Source: CAZWVM01 sp964637705 (lineage in GTDB: Bacteria; UBA8481). From it: 64,000 bases of DNA. The translations under genes and the position numbers were made by a program. Where the stretch lies: positions 1-64,000 of the forward strand of contig CAZWVM010000002.1 in the NCBI GenBank assembly GCA_964637705.1. The letters run 5' to 3'. Below the pieces are notes generated by a model. The model searched no databases. It was not told the DNA's origin and saw only the letters and a program-made list of their open reading frames with translations. Within the stretch, counting starts at the first letter, position 1. Every line of letters begins with the position of its first letter. Below are positions 31,975-41,120 of this stretch, piece after piece.

Positions 31975-34335
31975 ATGAAGTGGATCGACCGCCTCAATCT
32001 CTTCATCCCGCGTTCCCGGCAGGATTGGGCGCGGCTCGTTCTGGAACCCGCCCTCGGCCGCCGGTTCCTCCTCCACGTCTTCATCCTCTGCGCCGTGGCC
32101 GGGCTCCTCGGTTTCATCCTGGCCGTGGAGATCACGGAGCGGCCCTCCTTCTGCCGCTCCTGCCACATCATGGAACCGTATTACCAGAGCTGGAGGGAAT
32201 CGAGCCACAGGGACGTCTCCTGCATCGAGTGCCACTACGCCCCGGGTCTTCGCTCCACCTTCCGCGGGAAGATGCAGGGCCTCTCGCAGCTGGCCAAGTA
32301 CTTCACGGGCACGCAGGGCACGCGGCCCTGGGCCGAGGTGGAGGACGCCTCGTGCCTGCGACCCGGCTGCCACGAGAAGCGCCTCCTCGAGGGCGTCGTC
32401 GACTTCAACGGCGTCCGGTTCGACCACAAGCCACACCTGACCGAGGAACGGCGGGGACGCCGCCTGCGCTGCACGTCCTGCCACGCCCAGATGGTCATGG
32501 GATCCCATCTGACCGTGACGACCTCCACCTGCATCACCTGCCACTTCAAGGACCGTCCCGAGGAGGCGCCGATCGCGGGGTGCCTCGGGTGCCATAACGT
32601 TCCATCGGAGACCCTGGCCCTGCCGGGCGGCCGGGTTTTCGTTCACGCCGACGTCGTGAAGCGCGGCGTGTCGTGCCTCTCCTGCCACGCGTCCCTGACC
32701 GTCGGCGATGGCTTCGTGCCGAAGAGCCGCTGCTTCGTCTGTCACAACTTCCGCGTGGATCATCTGCTGGCCGACCACGAGGCTCTCCACGAGAAGCACG
32801 TGACGGAACACAAGGTGGAGTGCACCGACTGCCACGAGGAGATCACGCACGGTTACGAGAGCCGACAGCGCCGCGCGCGGCTCGACTGCCGCCAGTGCCA
32901 CGCGGGCGCCCACGAGGACGCCGCGAACCTGATGGAGGGTACGGCGGCCGTGGAACTGGGCGAGCACGAGCCGCGCGTGGGCCCGATGCTCGCGGCGCGC
33001 GTCGAGTGCGTCGGGTGCCATGTCGACACCGGCCGCATCGGGCGCGGCGGCACCGAGGTGAGGCGCGCCGGCGCCGCGGCCTGCATCTCGTGCCACGGGG
33101 ACCAGGCCGACGAGCTGCTCGCCCAGTGGAAGAGGTTCTTCGACGCCCGCCTGCGCGCGGTCGAGGCGCAGGTGCGCTCGTCGCGCGCCCCGGCGGAATC
33201 GGTGCGCCAGGCCCGTTCGCTCGTCGATCGCGTGAAGCGCGGCCAGCCGGTCCACAACCCGACCCTGGCGCGGGATCTCCTCGAGGCGGCCTCGCGCCTC
33301 GCGCGAGGCCTCTCGATCGTGCCCCCGGCCGAGGAACGCACGACCCGTTCGGCAACGGGGCTCGATTGCCGCTACTGCCACATCGAGACGCCGCGGGGCG
33401 CTCTCACGTACGGCGGGATGAGGTTCAGCCACGTTCCCCACGTGGACCAGGCCGGGCTCTCCTGCGACAAGTGCCACGAGAACGCCCCGGACGTCTTCCC
33501 CCGCGGGAGTCACGGGAAGGTCACGTTGAATCCCAAGGACTGCCAGACCTGCCACCACTGGCAGTCGCGTCTCTGCGAATCCTGCCACGGCGCCGGACCG
33601 CGGGCGGCGGCGCCGTGGCGCGGCATCACCTTCAGCCACGCGCCCCACCGCTCCGCCGGTCTCTCCTGCCAGCAGTGCCACGCCCGGAACGTGAGAGGGA
33701 TCCACTTCACGACGCACATTTCGCCCGCGGTCTGCCGGGATTGCCACCATCGCCGGGGTTCGACGTGCGGAGCCTGCCACGGCGAAAAGGGACCCGAGAG
33801 GCCCGCGCGGTTCCGCGGCACGACATTCCCCCATTATCTCCACGCGGGCACCGGCATGGGCTGCCGGGAATGCCATGTCGCGACTCCGACCGGGATGGGC
33901 ATCAAGCCGTCCTGCTCGGCGTGCCATCACCAGGAGGGGATGACGCCGGACTGCGCCTCGTGCCACGGGGCGCGGGGGCCGGAGTCGCCCGTCTCCTATC
34001 GCGGCGCGGCCTTCTCCCATGCCTACCATGACGGCCTGGGGCTGGGGTGCGCCGACTGCCACGCCGTCCGCGGGAACGGCCTCGTCCTGACGCCGGCCTG
34101 TGCGACCTGCCATCACCAACCCGAGGTCAAGCCGTCGTGCGCGATGTGTCACGGCGACGGGCCGGAGGCCGAGGTCGCTACGCCCTGGAAACCGTTCTCT
34201 CACGCGCAACATGTCGCGAACGGGCTCTCCTGCGGCGACTGTCACAACGCGGCCGACCCGACGAAGGTCGAGATGATCTGCTCGACCTGCCACGAGGAGG
34301 CCGCGACGGACACCGGGGCTGCCCATGCGCGCTAG
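31975..34335 (+). CDS. 27-heme NapC/NirT-anchored giant cytochrome c
   Basis: The 786-residue protein starts with a membrane helix (LLHVFILCAVAGLLGFILAV) and a NapC/NirT-like head (FCRSCHIMEPYYQSWRESSH; CIECHYAPG). It then continues with multiheme repeats: 26 CXXCH and one CX4CH (CLRPGCH), for 27 hemes. The motifs fall in two blocks, about residues 60-370 (12 hemes) and 460-780 (15 hemes), separated by a heme-free helical segment (RAVEAQVRSSRAP; VHNPTLARDLLEAA). The second block has cytochrome c7-like repeats (FSHAPHRSAGLSCQQCH; FPHYLHAGTGMGCRECH). It would take electrons from quinol or a cytochrome b at the inner membrane and carry them across the periplasm. It overlaps the next gene by 11 bases. 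Confidence 0.92.
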   Translation: MKWIDRLNLFIPRSRQDWARLVLEPALGRRFLLHVFILCAVAGLLGFILAVEITERPSFCRSCHIMEPYYQSWRESSHRDVSCIECHYAPGLRSTFRGKMQGLSQLAKYFTGTQGTRPWAEVEDASCLRPGCHEKRLLEGVVDFNGVRFDHKPHLTEERRGRRLRCTSCHAQMVMGSHLTVTTSTCITCHFKDRPEEAPIAGCLGCHNVPSETLALPGGRVFVHADVVKRGVSCLSCHASLTVGDGFVPKSRCFVCHNFRVDHLLADHEALHEKHVTEHKVECTDCHEEITHGYESRQRRARLDCRQCHAGAHEDAANLMEGTAAVELGEHEPRVGPMLAARVECVGCHVDTGRIGRGGTEVRRAGAAACISCHGDQADELLAQWKRFFDARLRAVEAQVRSSRAPAESVRQARSLVDRVKRGQPVHNPTLARDLLEAASRLARGLSIVPPAEERTTRSATGLDCRYCHIETPRGALTYGGMRFSHVPHVDQAGLSCDKCHENAPDVFPRGSHGKVTLNPKDCQTCHHWQSRLCESCHGAGPRAAAPWRGITFSHAPHRSAGLSCQQCHARNVRGIHFTTHISPAVCRDCHHRRGSTCGACHGEKGPERPARFRGTTFPHYLHAGTGMGCRECHVATPTGMGIKPSCSACHHQEGMTPDCASCHGARGPESPVSYRGAAFSHAYHDGLGLGCADCHAVRGNGLVLTPACATCHHQPEVKPSCAMCHGDGPEAEVATPWKPFSHAQHVANGLSCGDCHNAADPTKVEMICSTCHEEAATDTGAAHAR

Positions 34336-36631
34336 GCGACGCATCGCGGCGGCGCTCTGCATCCTCGCCGCCCTTCTCCTGGCCGCCGCCCTTCCGTCGC
34401 GCTCGGCCCCCGTGCCGAACGCCGCTTGCTTCTCATGCCACGGCGTCCCCGGGCTCGTGCGCATCGTCGCCGACGGCCGCTCCTCGCCGCTCGACGTCGA
34501 CCCGCGACTCTTCGAGCGCTCGGTCCACGGCCGGCGCACCTGCGTCTCCTGCCACCGGGACGTCATCGACGTGCCCCATCCGCCCGGCCTGGACCGCGTG
34601 GGATGCAAGAGGTGCCACCGCGAGGAGCGATACGTGTCCGGGCGCTTCCACGACGCGATCACGGCCTGGGTGGAGGGGGAGAGCTACACGCTGCCCCTCC
34701 TGGAGGCGGATCCCCGGAACGCCTGCCTCTCCTGCCACGGCCAGGCCCATCTGGCGCGGGACACGCGCGCCCTCGTCATCGACGCCGAGGAACTGGCCTC
34801 CTCGGTCCACCGCCGGTTCTCCTGCCTGGACTGTCATCCGCAGGCCCGAACGATGCCGCATGCGCGCACACCGACCCTGCCCTGCGAGAGATGCCACCAG
34901 GACGAGGCTCGGTTGTGGCACGCGAGCCGGCATGGCTCCGCGGACAGCGGTCCGACCTGCGTCACCTGCCATGGCCGCCACGACGTCCTCCCGATCTCCG
35001 ATCCACGCTCGCGCACCTTCCCCTTGAACGTCATCCATACCTGCGCGGGCTGCCACGCGAAGGCGATGGGGACGGTCGAGGGCGCCAACCCGGTGGAGGC
35101 CTACAAGCGCAGCGTCCACGCCGACGGCATCTTCCGGGCGGGCCTGGTGAACGCGGCCGTCTGCAACAAGTGCCACGGGGCGCACGACGTTTTTCCCTCG
35201 AAGGACCCCCGTTCGCACGTGCATGCCTCCAACGTGGCCGCCACGTGCGGCCAGTGCCACGAGGGGATCAAGGAGAAGTTCGACCAGTCGATCCACGGAC
35301 GGCTTCTCGCCGCGGGCGACGAGCGGGCCCCGTCCTGCAACGACTGCCACCAGAGCCACGAGATCGCGCCGTCGCGCGACGCCCTGGACCTCCGCATCAT
35401 CCGCACCGGCTGCGGCAACTGCCACGAGTCGCGCCGCCTGACCTACGAGGATTCCTTCCACGGCAAGGCGACGTCGCTCGGTTTCGTCATCGCGGCCTCC
35501 TGCGCCGATTGCCACTCGGCCCACGAGATCCAGCCCGAGACGGACACGCGTTCGACCGTTCACCCCGACCGGGTCCTCGCCACCTGCCGCCAGTGTCACC
35601 CGAACGCCCGGGAGAGCATCGTGACGTTCGAGCCCCACGCCGACGCGATGAGCGGGGAGGCGACGTGGATCATCCGCGCGACGAACGCGGTCATGAGCCT
35701 TCTGCTGGTGGGCACTCTCGCCTTCTTCGGCCTGCACATGCTCCTCTGGCTCCAGCGCTCGATCGTCGGCTGGCGGAGGGGCGAACTGGAACTGGAGGGG
35801 CTGAAGGGGCTGGAGGAAGGGCTCCACATCAAGCGCTTCACCGAGGTCCAGCGCCTGACCCACGCGCTCGTCATCATCTCCTTCCTGGGGCTCGCGGCCA
35901 CCGGGCTCCCCCTGCATTTCCACGAGCAACCGTGGGCGCACGTCATCGCGAGCCTCCTGGGCGGCATCGAGGTGACGAGGTTCCTGCACCGCGCCTGCGC
36001 CCTGATCACCGTCGGATACTTCGCCATCCACATCGGATCCCTCACGCGCCGCGTGATCCGGGAGCGCGATTTCGGCGTTGTCTTCGGGCCGGATTCGCTC
36101 GTCCCCCGCTGGCGCGATCTCGAGAACTTCTGGGAGCACCTGAAGTGGTGCCTCTACCTCGGCGGCCGGGCGCGCATCGACCGTTGGACCTACTGGGAGA
36201 AGTTCGACTACTTCGCGATCTTCTGGGGCGTGCCGGTGATCGGGGCGAGCGGCCTCGTCCTCTGGTTCCCCGAGTTCTTCTCGCGTTTCCTGCCCGGGAT
36301 CGCCTTCAACCTCGCCTCGATCATCCACGGCGACGAGGCGATCCTGGCGACGAGCTTCGTCTTCATCATCCACTTCTTCCACACGCACATGAGGCCGGAG
36401 GCCTTCCCGATCGACCTCTCGATCTTCACCGGCACCGTGCCCCTGGAACGATTCAAGCGCGAACGACCGGAGCATTACGAGCGGCTGGTGGCGGAGGGGA
36501 AGCTCGAATCGATGATCGTCCACCCGCCGCCGCCCGAGATGGCGCATGCCGCCATGGCCTTCGGCTTCACGGCCCTCGGGATCGGGCTGATCCTGATCCT
36601 GTCGATGATGTACACGGTGTTCTTCGCGTGA
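34325..36631 (+). CDS. 14-heme cytochrome c fused to cytochrome b membrane domain, first copy
   Basis: The 768-residue protein has a signal peptide (ALCILAALLLAAALPSRSA), 14 CXXCH motifs (about residues 35-425; repeated CVTCHGRHDVLPISDPRS-type units with CxxCHxxH and a downstream DPRS) and a C-terminal b-type cytochrome with about five helices (VQRLTHALVIISFLGLAATG, FLHRACALITVGYFAIHIGS, ATSFVFIIHFFHTHMRPEAF). Paired membrane His can hold two b hemes, as in formate dehydrogenase and hydrogenase cytochrome b subunits. This layout is that of CbcL-type menaquinol oxidoreductases with an enlarged c-heme part. The stop overlaps the start of a paralogue (GTGA). Confidence 0.92.
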   Translation: MRARRRIAAALCILAALLLAAALPSRSAPVPNAACFSCHGVPGLVRIVADGRSSPLDVDPRLFERSVHGRRTCVSCHRDVIDVPHPPGLDRVGCKRCHREERYVSGRFHDAITAWVEGESYTLPLLEADPRNACLSCHGQAHLARDTRALVIDAEELASSVHRRFSCLDCHPQARTMPHARTPTLPCERCHQDEARLWHASRHGSADSGPTCVTCHGRHDVLPISDPRSRTFPLNVIHTCAGCHAKAMGTVEGANPVEAYKRSVHADGIFRAGLVNAAVCNKCHGAHDVFPSKDPRSHVHASNVAATCGQCHEGIKEKFDQSIHGRLLAAGDERAPSCNDCHQSHEIAPSRDALDLRIIRTGCGNCHESRRLTYEDSFHGKATSLGFVIAASCADCHSAHEIQPETDTRSTVHPDRVLATCRQCHPNARESIVTFEPHADAMSGEATWIIRATNAVMSLLLVGTLAFFGLHMLLWLQRSIVGWRRGELELEGLKGLEEGLHIKRFTEVQRLTHALVIISFLGLAATGLPLHFHEQPWAHVIASLLGGIEVTRFLHRACALITVGYFAIHIGSLTRRVIRERDFGVVFGPDSLVPRWRDLENFWEHLKWCLYLGGRARIDRWTYWEKFDYFAIFWGVPVIGASGLVLWFPEFFSRFLPGIAFNLASIIHGDEAILATSFVFIIHFFHTHMRPEAFPIDLSIFTGTVPLERFKRERPEHYERLVAEGKLESMIVHPPPPEMAHAAMAFGFTALGIGLILILSMMYTVFFA

Positions 36632-38763
36632 TCCTCGCCCGCCGCTGGTTCGCGCCCCTCGCCGTGCTCTTCGTCCTGGCCGCCGCCGCAACCGGCGACA
36701 ACCAGGCCTGTCTCGATTGCCACGGCCTCGAGGCGCTCCGGGGCACGGACCAGGTCACGATCCACATCGACGCCGCGGCCTTCCGGCGATCGATGCACGG
36801 GCACCTGGCCTGCCTCGACTGTCACCGCACCTTCGAGGCCTACCCCCACCGGAACCCGGCGCCCGTCTCGTGCCGTCCCTGCCACGATACGCCGCGCCGC
36901 GTCGAGGGGCGGTTCCACCGGAGCGGCCTGGTGCAGTCCGCTCTTCGCTGGAGCGAGGAGGGCGTTATCGTCACGGCGCGGGAACGGTCCGTCAGCGGCC
37001 CCCCCGACGCCGCCTGCCTCGCTTGCCACGCGGATTCGACGACGGCGGGATCGGTTCACGCCGGGCGCCTTTGCGTCGACTGCCACGCCGACGCCCGCGC
37101 GCCTCACGGGGCCCTCGCGCCCCCGGCCTGCGGCGGCTGCCACGTGGACGAGGCGGGCAACTACGCGACGACCGCGCACGGCGCGGTGAGGGCCGGGGGC
37201 GACACGGCCGCGCCGTCCTGCGCCTCCTGCCACGGCGGGCACGGAATCCGTCCCGTCTCGGATTCGACGTCGCCGGTTCACCCCCGCAACGTCGCCGCCA
37301 TGTGCCTCGCGTGCCACGGGTTGGAATCCTTCGCGCGGGCCCGCGGCATCGCGCTCCAGCTTTCGGCCGAGGACTACGCGGCGAGCGTTCACGGCCATCC
37401 CTCGCCCGAGAGGGACCTGGCTGTGGCCGCGACCTGCGTCGATTGCCACGGGGCCCACACGATCCGCTCGCGCGGGGACGCGCGCTCCTCGGTGGCCTTC
37501 GCGCGCCAGGCCTCGATGTGCGGCCGGTGCCATGAACAGGAGGCGTCGGAGTACCGTGCCTCGGCCCACGGCCGCGGGCTCGAGCGCGGCGAGCACGAGG
37601 TTCCGGTCTGCTCGGACTGCCACGGGGAGCACGCGATTCTCCCTCACACCGACCCCCGGTCCCCCGTCCATCGCCTGGCCGTCGCCCAGACGCTCTGCCT
37701 CGGTTGCCACGACCGCCCGGCGCTCCAAGCCAAATACGGTCTGCCCTCGCGCGTCGGCCTGACGTACCTCGATTCCTACCATGGCCTGGCCGCCCGCGGC
37801 CGTTCCGCGAGCGCCGCGGTCTGCATCGACTGCCACGGCACTCACGGCATCCTCGGCGAGGACGATCCTGCCTCGACGATCCATCCCTCCCGCCGGACGG
37901 CCACTTGCGGCCGCTGTCATACCGACGCGACCGAGCGATTCGCGTCGTCGGGGCCGGTCCACTTCTCCTACGGGGATCATTGGCTGACATCCCTGGTGAG
38001 GTTCTTTTACCGCGCCATGATCGCCGGGACCCTGGGAGGCATGCTGGTTTGGGTCCTCCTCCTGACGCTCCCGGCGCTCCGCCGGCGGTGGGCGGCCGCC
38101 CGCCTCGCACGGACGCCCCGCTTCCTCCCGGCGGAGATCGCGCAGCACGCCGTGCTCGTTCTCTCCTTCGTGACGCTCGCGGTCACCGGCTTCGCCCTGG
38201 CCTTCCCGGACGCCGCCTGGGTGCAGGCGCTCGGCTGGCTCGGGATGGACGAGGAGCTGAGAGGGTTGATTCACCGCGTGGCCGCCGTGCTTCTCGTGGC
38301 GGACAGCCTCGTCCACCTGGCGCTCATGCCGACGCGCCGCGGCCGCTGGATGCTCGCGCGGATGCTGCCCCGGTTGAGCGACATCGCCGCCGTCTGGAAC
38401 CACCTGAGGCACGCCCTGGGTCTTCGAGCCCATGCCCCTCACCTCGGGCACTTCGCCTACTTCGAGAAGGCCGAGTACTGGGCCCTGGTCTGGGGCACGG
38501 CGATCATGTCCTTCACCGGCCTCGTCCTCTGGTTCCCCGAGCCCTTCCCCCGGCTGATGGTGGCGGTTTGCGAGGCCGTGCACTACTACGAGGCGCTCCT
38601 GGCGGTCGGCGCGATCCTCATATGGCATTCCTATTTCGTGCTCTTCGAGCCGGACATCTACCCCCTGAACACCTCGATGTTCCTCGGCCGCGCCCCCGAA
38701 GGCAGCGAACTGGCCGACCGCACGGAGAGTTCCTCGGACCCGGACCCGAAACCGCGCGCCTGA
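36628..38763 (+). CDS. 14-heme cytochrome c fused to cytochrome b membrane domain, second copy
   Basis: This 711-residue protein is a diverged paralogue of its upstream neighbour. It has a signal peptide (WFAPLAVLFVLAAAATG), 14 CXXCH motifs in the same order (CVDCHGAH, CSDCHGEH, CIDCHGTH units) and a C-terminal cytochrome b domain (IAQHAVLVLSFVTLAVTG, LIHRVAAVLLVADSLVHLAL, HYYEALLAVGAILIWHSYFV). GTG at 36628 overlaps the upstream stop. Two such quinone-reactive subunits in a row could work at different potentials or form a heterodimer. It is the last gene of the cluster, and a run of six T follows GC-rich sequence at 38781-38786. Confidence 0.92.
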   Translation: MILARRWFAPLAVLFVLAAAATGDNQACLDCHGLEALRGTDQVTIHIDAAAFRRSMHGHLACLDCHRTFEAYPHRNPAPVSCRPCHDTPRRVEGRFHRSGLVQSALRWSEEGVIVTARERSVSGPPDAACLACHADSTTAGSVHAGRLCVDCHADARAPHGALAPPACGGCHVDEAGNYATTAHGAVRAGGDTAAPSCASCHGGHGIRPVSDSTSPVHPRNVAAMCLACHGLESFARARGIALQLSAEDYAASVHGHPSPERDLAVAATCVDCHGAHTIRSRGDARSSVAFARQASMCGRCHEQEASEYRASAHGRGLERGEHEVPVCSDCHGEHAILPHTDPRSPVHRLAVAQTLCLGCHDRPALQAKYGLPSRVGLTYLDSYHGLAARGRSASAAVCIDCHGTHGILGEDDPASTIHPSRRTATCGRCHTDATERFASSGPVHFSYGDHWLTSLVRFFYRAMIAGTLGGMLVWVLLLTLPALRRRWAAARLARTPRFLPAEIAQHAVLVLSFVTLAVTGFALAFPDAAWVQALGWLGMDEELRGLIHRVAAVLLVADSLVHLALMPTRRGRWMLARMLPRLSDIAAVWNHLRHALGLRAHAPHLGHFAYFEKAEYWALVWGTAIMSFTGLVLWFPEPFPRLMVAVCEAVHYYEALLAVGAILIWHSYFVLFEPDIYPLNTSMFLGRAPEGSELADRTESSSDPDPKPRA

Positions 38764-38799
38764 TTCGTCCGCGGGCCCCTTTTTTCCGCCAACAATCGC

Positions 38800-38826
38800 T
38801 CAAGACCTTCGCAAACCTACCGATGG
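38800..38826 (+). promoter_or_regulatory. Candidate sigma-28-type promoter of the GAF/GGDEF gene
   Basis: TCAA is followed by exactly 15 bases and then ACCGATGG (six of eight bases match GCCGATAA). The spacing is that of flagellar sigma-28 promoters, and the ribosome site of the gene at 38864 follows about 25 bases downstream. Confidence 0.35.
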
Positions 38827-38863
38827 AATGGAGGAAGCCCGATTTGAACTGAGAGGACGTCCC

Positions 38864-41101
38864 ATGGATTCCCGAAGCCTGATTCGCTCGCGCCGCTGGT
38901 CGAAGCGGCTTTCGTCCCTGCGCCGTGTCGTCTCGGACCGGGTCGTGGGGTCGAGCGACTGGGGACGCCGTTTCGCCTTCATCGCCGTCCTCGCCGCGCT
39001 CCTCCTGCTCTTCGAGCGCCTCGCGCCGGCCATCGCACTGCTCTCCGGCGCCTACATCATCGTGTCCCGCCTGAACCAGCTTCGCCCGGCCGTGGCCCGC
39101 CGCCCGGAGCGGCGCGAGACCGAGCCGGCGCTCATGCCCGAAGCCGCGCCCGCTCCGGCCGCCGCCGACGTCATCCCGATCTCCTCGGCCTTCGCGCCCG
39201 CCTGGAAGGACATCGATGACTTCCTCCAGGCCTCCCTGGACATCATCAAGAACCGCTTCGAGTTCCAGACGGCGAACGTCTTCCTTCGCGGTGCCGACCG
39301 GCACGTGCTCGTGCAGAAGGCCTACGTCTCCGCGACGCGCTCGATCGCGCGCCTCGCCACCATCCGCGTGGGGCACGGCCTGGTCGGCTGGGTCGCCCAG
39401 AACAAGCGTCCGCTCGTCGTCAACAACCTTCACCACGAGGGTCGTTCCCTCGGATACTACCGCGCGGCCGGGGAGCAGATCGGCTCCTTCGCCGCGGCGC
39501 CGATCCTGGTCGACGAGGAACTCCTCGGCGTCATCAGTCTCGACCACAGCGAACCTGACGCCTTTCCGAGCCCGGAAACCGAGGAGGCTCTCATGGTGCT
39601 GGGCGGGCTCCTCGCCCGCGCGCTCGGCGCGGAGGAGACGATGCAGGAGCGGATGCGCGAGGCGGATCGGCTCCGCGAGGCGCGCCGGATCCTGCGCGCC
39701 GCATACGAGGCCGAGGATCTCGACGGCGCCGCCGAGGCGACGCTCAAGGAGCTCGTCACGCTCGCTGAGTTCCATTCCCTCGCCTGCTACCTCCTCGACG
39801 AGACCGGTTCGCCCTCGCGCCGCGCCGCCATCGGCTTCCACGGGATCTCCGGCCAGATGGTCAAGGAACCGGTGATGCAGCGGGCCGTCACCCAGGCCCT
39901 GTCGCAGTTGACGCCGTACCGCGTCGAGGGAGTGGCCCTGGCGGCGCAGTACCGTTCCGGGCGCCAGGCCGGTCTTCCGGCCCTGCCCGAGCTGCTCGTC
40001 GCCCTCCCCGTTCTCCACCGCGGCCAGCCCCTGGGCGCCCTGGTGGTCGAACTGCAGGAGAAGAAGACCCTGGACGACCGGCTCGAGGGAATCCTCGAGG
40101 ACGTCGTCAACGACCTTGGCGGCGCGTTCCTGAGGACCTATCGCGCCGCGCAGGCCGAGGGCGCCGCGCGCAACGAGAGCGAGATGGTGAAGTTCTCGAC
40201 GGAGCTCATCGAGGTGGAGGGGACCGAGGAGGTTTGGGAGAAACTCTTCGCCCACCTCCTCTCCAACACCCGCGCGACCGCGGCGGCGGCCTTCAGGTGC
40301 GAGGAGAGGCGCTTCGTTGTCGAGAGCGTGGCCGGGTGCACACCGGTTTCCGACGAGGTGCCGAAGGAGGAGGGCCTGCTCGGCTGGACCGTCCTCGCGC
40401 GCCGCCCGGTCGTCGCAGCCCGGCAGGATCGCCGGCGGGTGCCGATCGAAGAAGGGGAGAGCTTCCTCGTCTTCCCGATCGGCGAGCCCGACAGCCCCCG
40501 CTCCGTCGTCGTTCTCTCGTCCACCGAGAAGGAAGCGTTCACGGAAGAGGATATGGATCGGGCACGCGAGATCGCCGAGACGGTGCGACCGATCCTTTCC
40601 GTGATGGACCGCCTGGAAGAGGCGCGGACGAAGCTGGAACAGGATTCTCTCACCGGGCTCCTGAACACCGCCGGCTTCGAGAAACGGTTGGGCGTCCTCG
40701 CCCTCGGTTCGGAGGTATCGACGGCCCTCTTCCGCATCGAGGGCTACGAGCGGCTCCAGGCCGAGTATGGTCGGCGCGAGGCGGAGAGCTACCTGCGGCG
40801 TTGCGCGACGCTCTTCGAGAACGTGGCGGGCCGCCGCGGGATCCTGGCGCGCCTCGAGGGTCCGCGCTTCTGCCTCGCCGTCCGCGGCGACGCGGATGCC
40901 CTGCGCGACGAACTGCTCGAGGTCTCCGCCACGTCCTCCCTCGCCTCGGTCCAGGAGATCCCGCTGCGGTTCCGCGCCGTCTCCGTGTCGACGGCCGAGG
41001 GCGTGCGCTGGGAGGAGCACATCGCGGCCTGCGAAGGACGGCTCGCGGCGATGACGCGTCCGGCTCGTGCCGCTTCCTCCTCCGCCGGCGGCGCCGCCTG
41101 A
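38864..41101 (+). CDS. GAF-domain protein with degenerate GGDEF domain
   Basis: The 745-residue protein has an N-terminal hydrophobic segment (FAFIAVLAALLLLFERLAPA), then three GAF-type regions (about 110-250, 265-420 and 440-580; GHGLVGWVAQNKRPLVVNNL is the first). A C-terminal segment has a GGDEF-family start (DSLTGLLNTAGFEKRLG) but no GGDEF motif; the active-site position reads LEGPRFCLAV. It is therefore probably not a diguanylate cyclase but a sensor or scaffold. The ATG at 38864 with GAGAGG upstream is chosen over ATG at 38828. It has no partner output domain in the vicinity. Confidence 0.8.
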   Translation: MDSRSLIRSRRWSKRLSSLRRVVSDRVVGSSDWGRRFAFIAVLAALLLLFERLAPAIALLSGAYIIVSRLNQLRPAVARRPERRETEPALMPEAAPAPAAADVIPISSAFAPAWKDIDDFLQASLDIIKNRFEFQTANVFLRGADRHVLVQKAYVSATRSIARLATIRVGHGLVGWVAQNKRPLVVNNLHHEGRSLGYYRAAGEQIGSFAAAPILVDEELLGVISLDHSEPDAFPSPETEEALMVLGGLLARALGAEETMQERMREADRLREARRILRAAYEAEDLDGAAEATLKELVTLAEFHSLACYLLDETGSPSRRAAIGFHGISGQMVKEPVMQRAVTQALSQLTPYRVEGVALAAQYRSGRQAGLPALPELLVALPVLHRGQPLGALVVELQEKKTLDDRLEGILEDVVNDLGGAFLRTYRAAQAEGAARNESEMVKFSTELIEVEGTEEVWEKLFAHLLSNTRATAAAAFRCEERRFVVESVAGCTPVSDEVPKEEGLLGWTVLARRPVVAARQDRRRVPIEEGESFLVFPIGEPDSPRSVVVLSSTEKEAFTEEDMDRAREIAETVRPILSVMDRLEEARTKLEQDSLTGLLNTAGFEKRLGVLALGSEVSTALFRIEGYERLQAEYGRREAESYLRRCATLFENVAGRRGILARLEGPRFCLAVRGDADALRDELLEVSATSSLASVQEIPLRFRAVSVSTAEGVRWEEHIAACEGRLAAMTRPARAASSSAGGAA

Positions 41102-41120
41102 CCGTCAGGCCGGACCGGCC

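Noticed and set aside
31876..34662. Very long ORF antisense to the 27-heme gene
   Set aside because: Arises because CXXCH-rich codons leave the opposite strand open; composition is Arg/Ala/Gly and there are no recognisable motifs.
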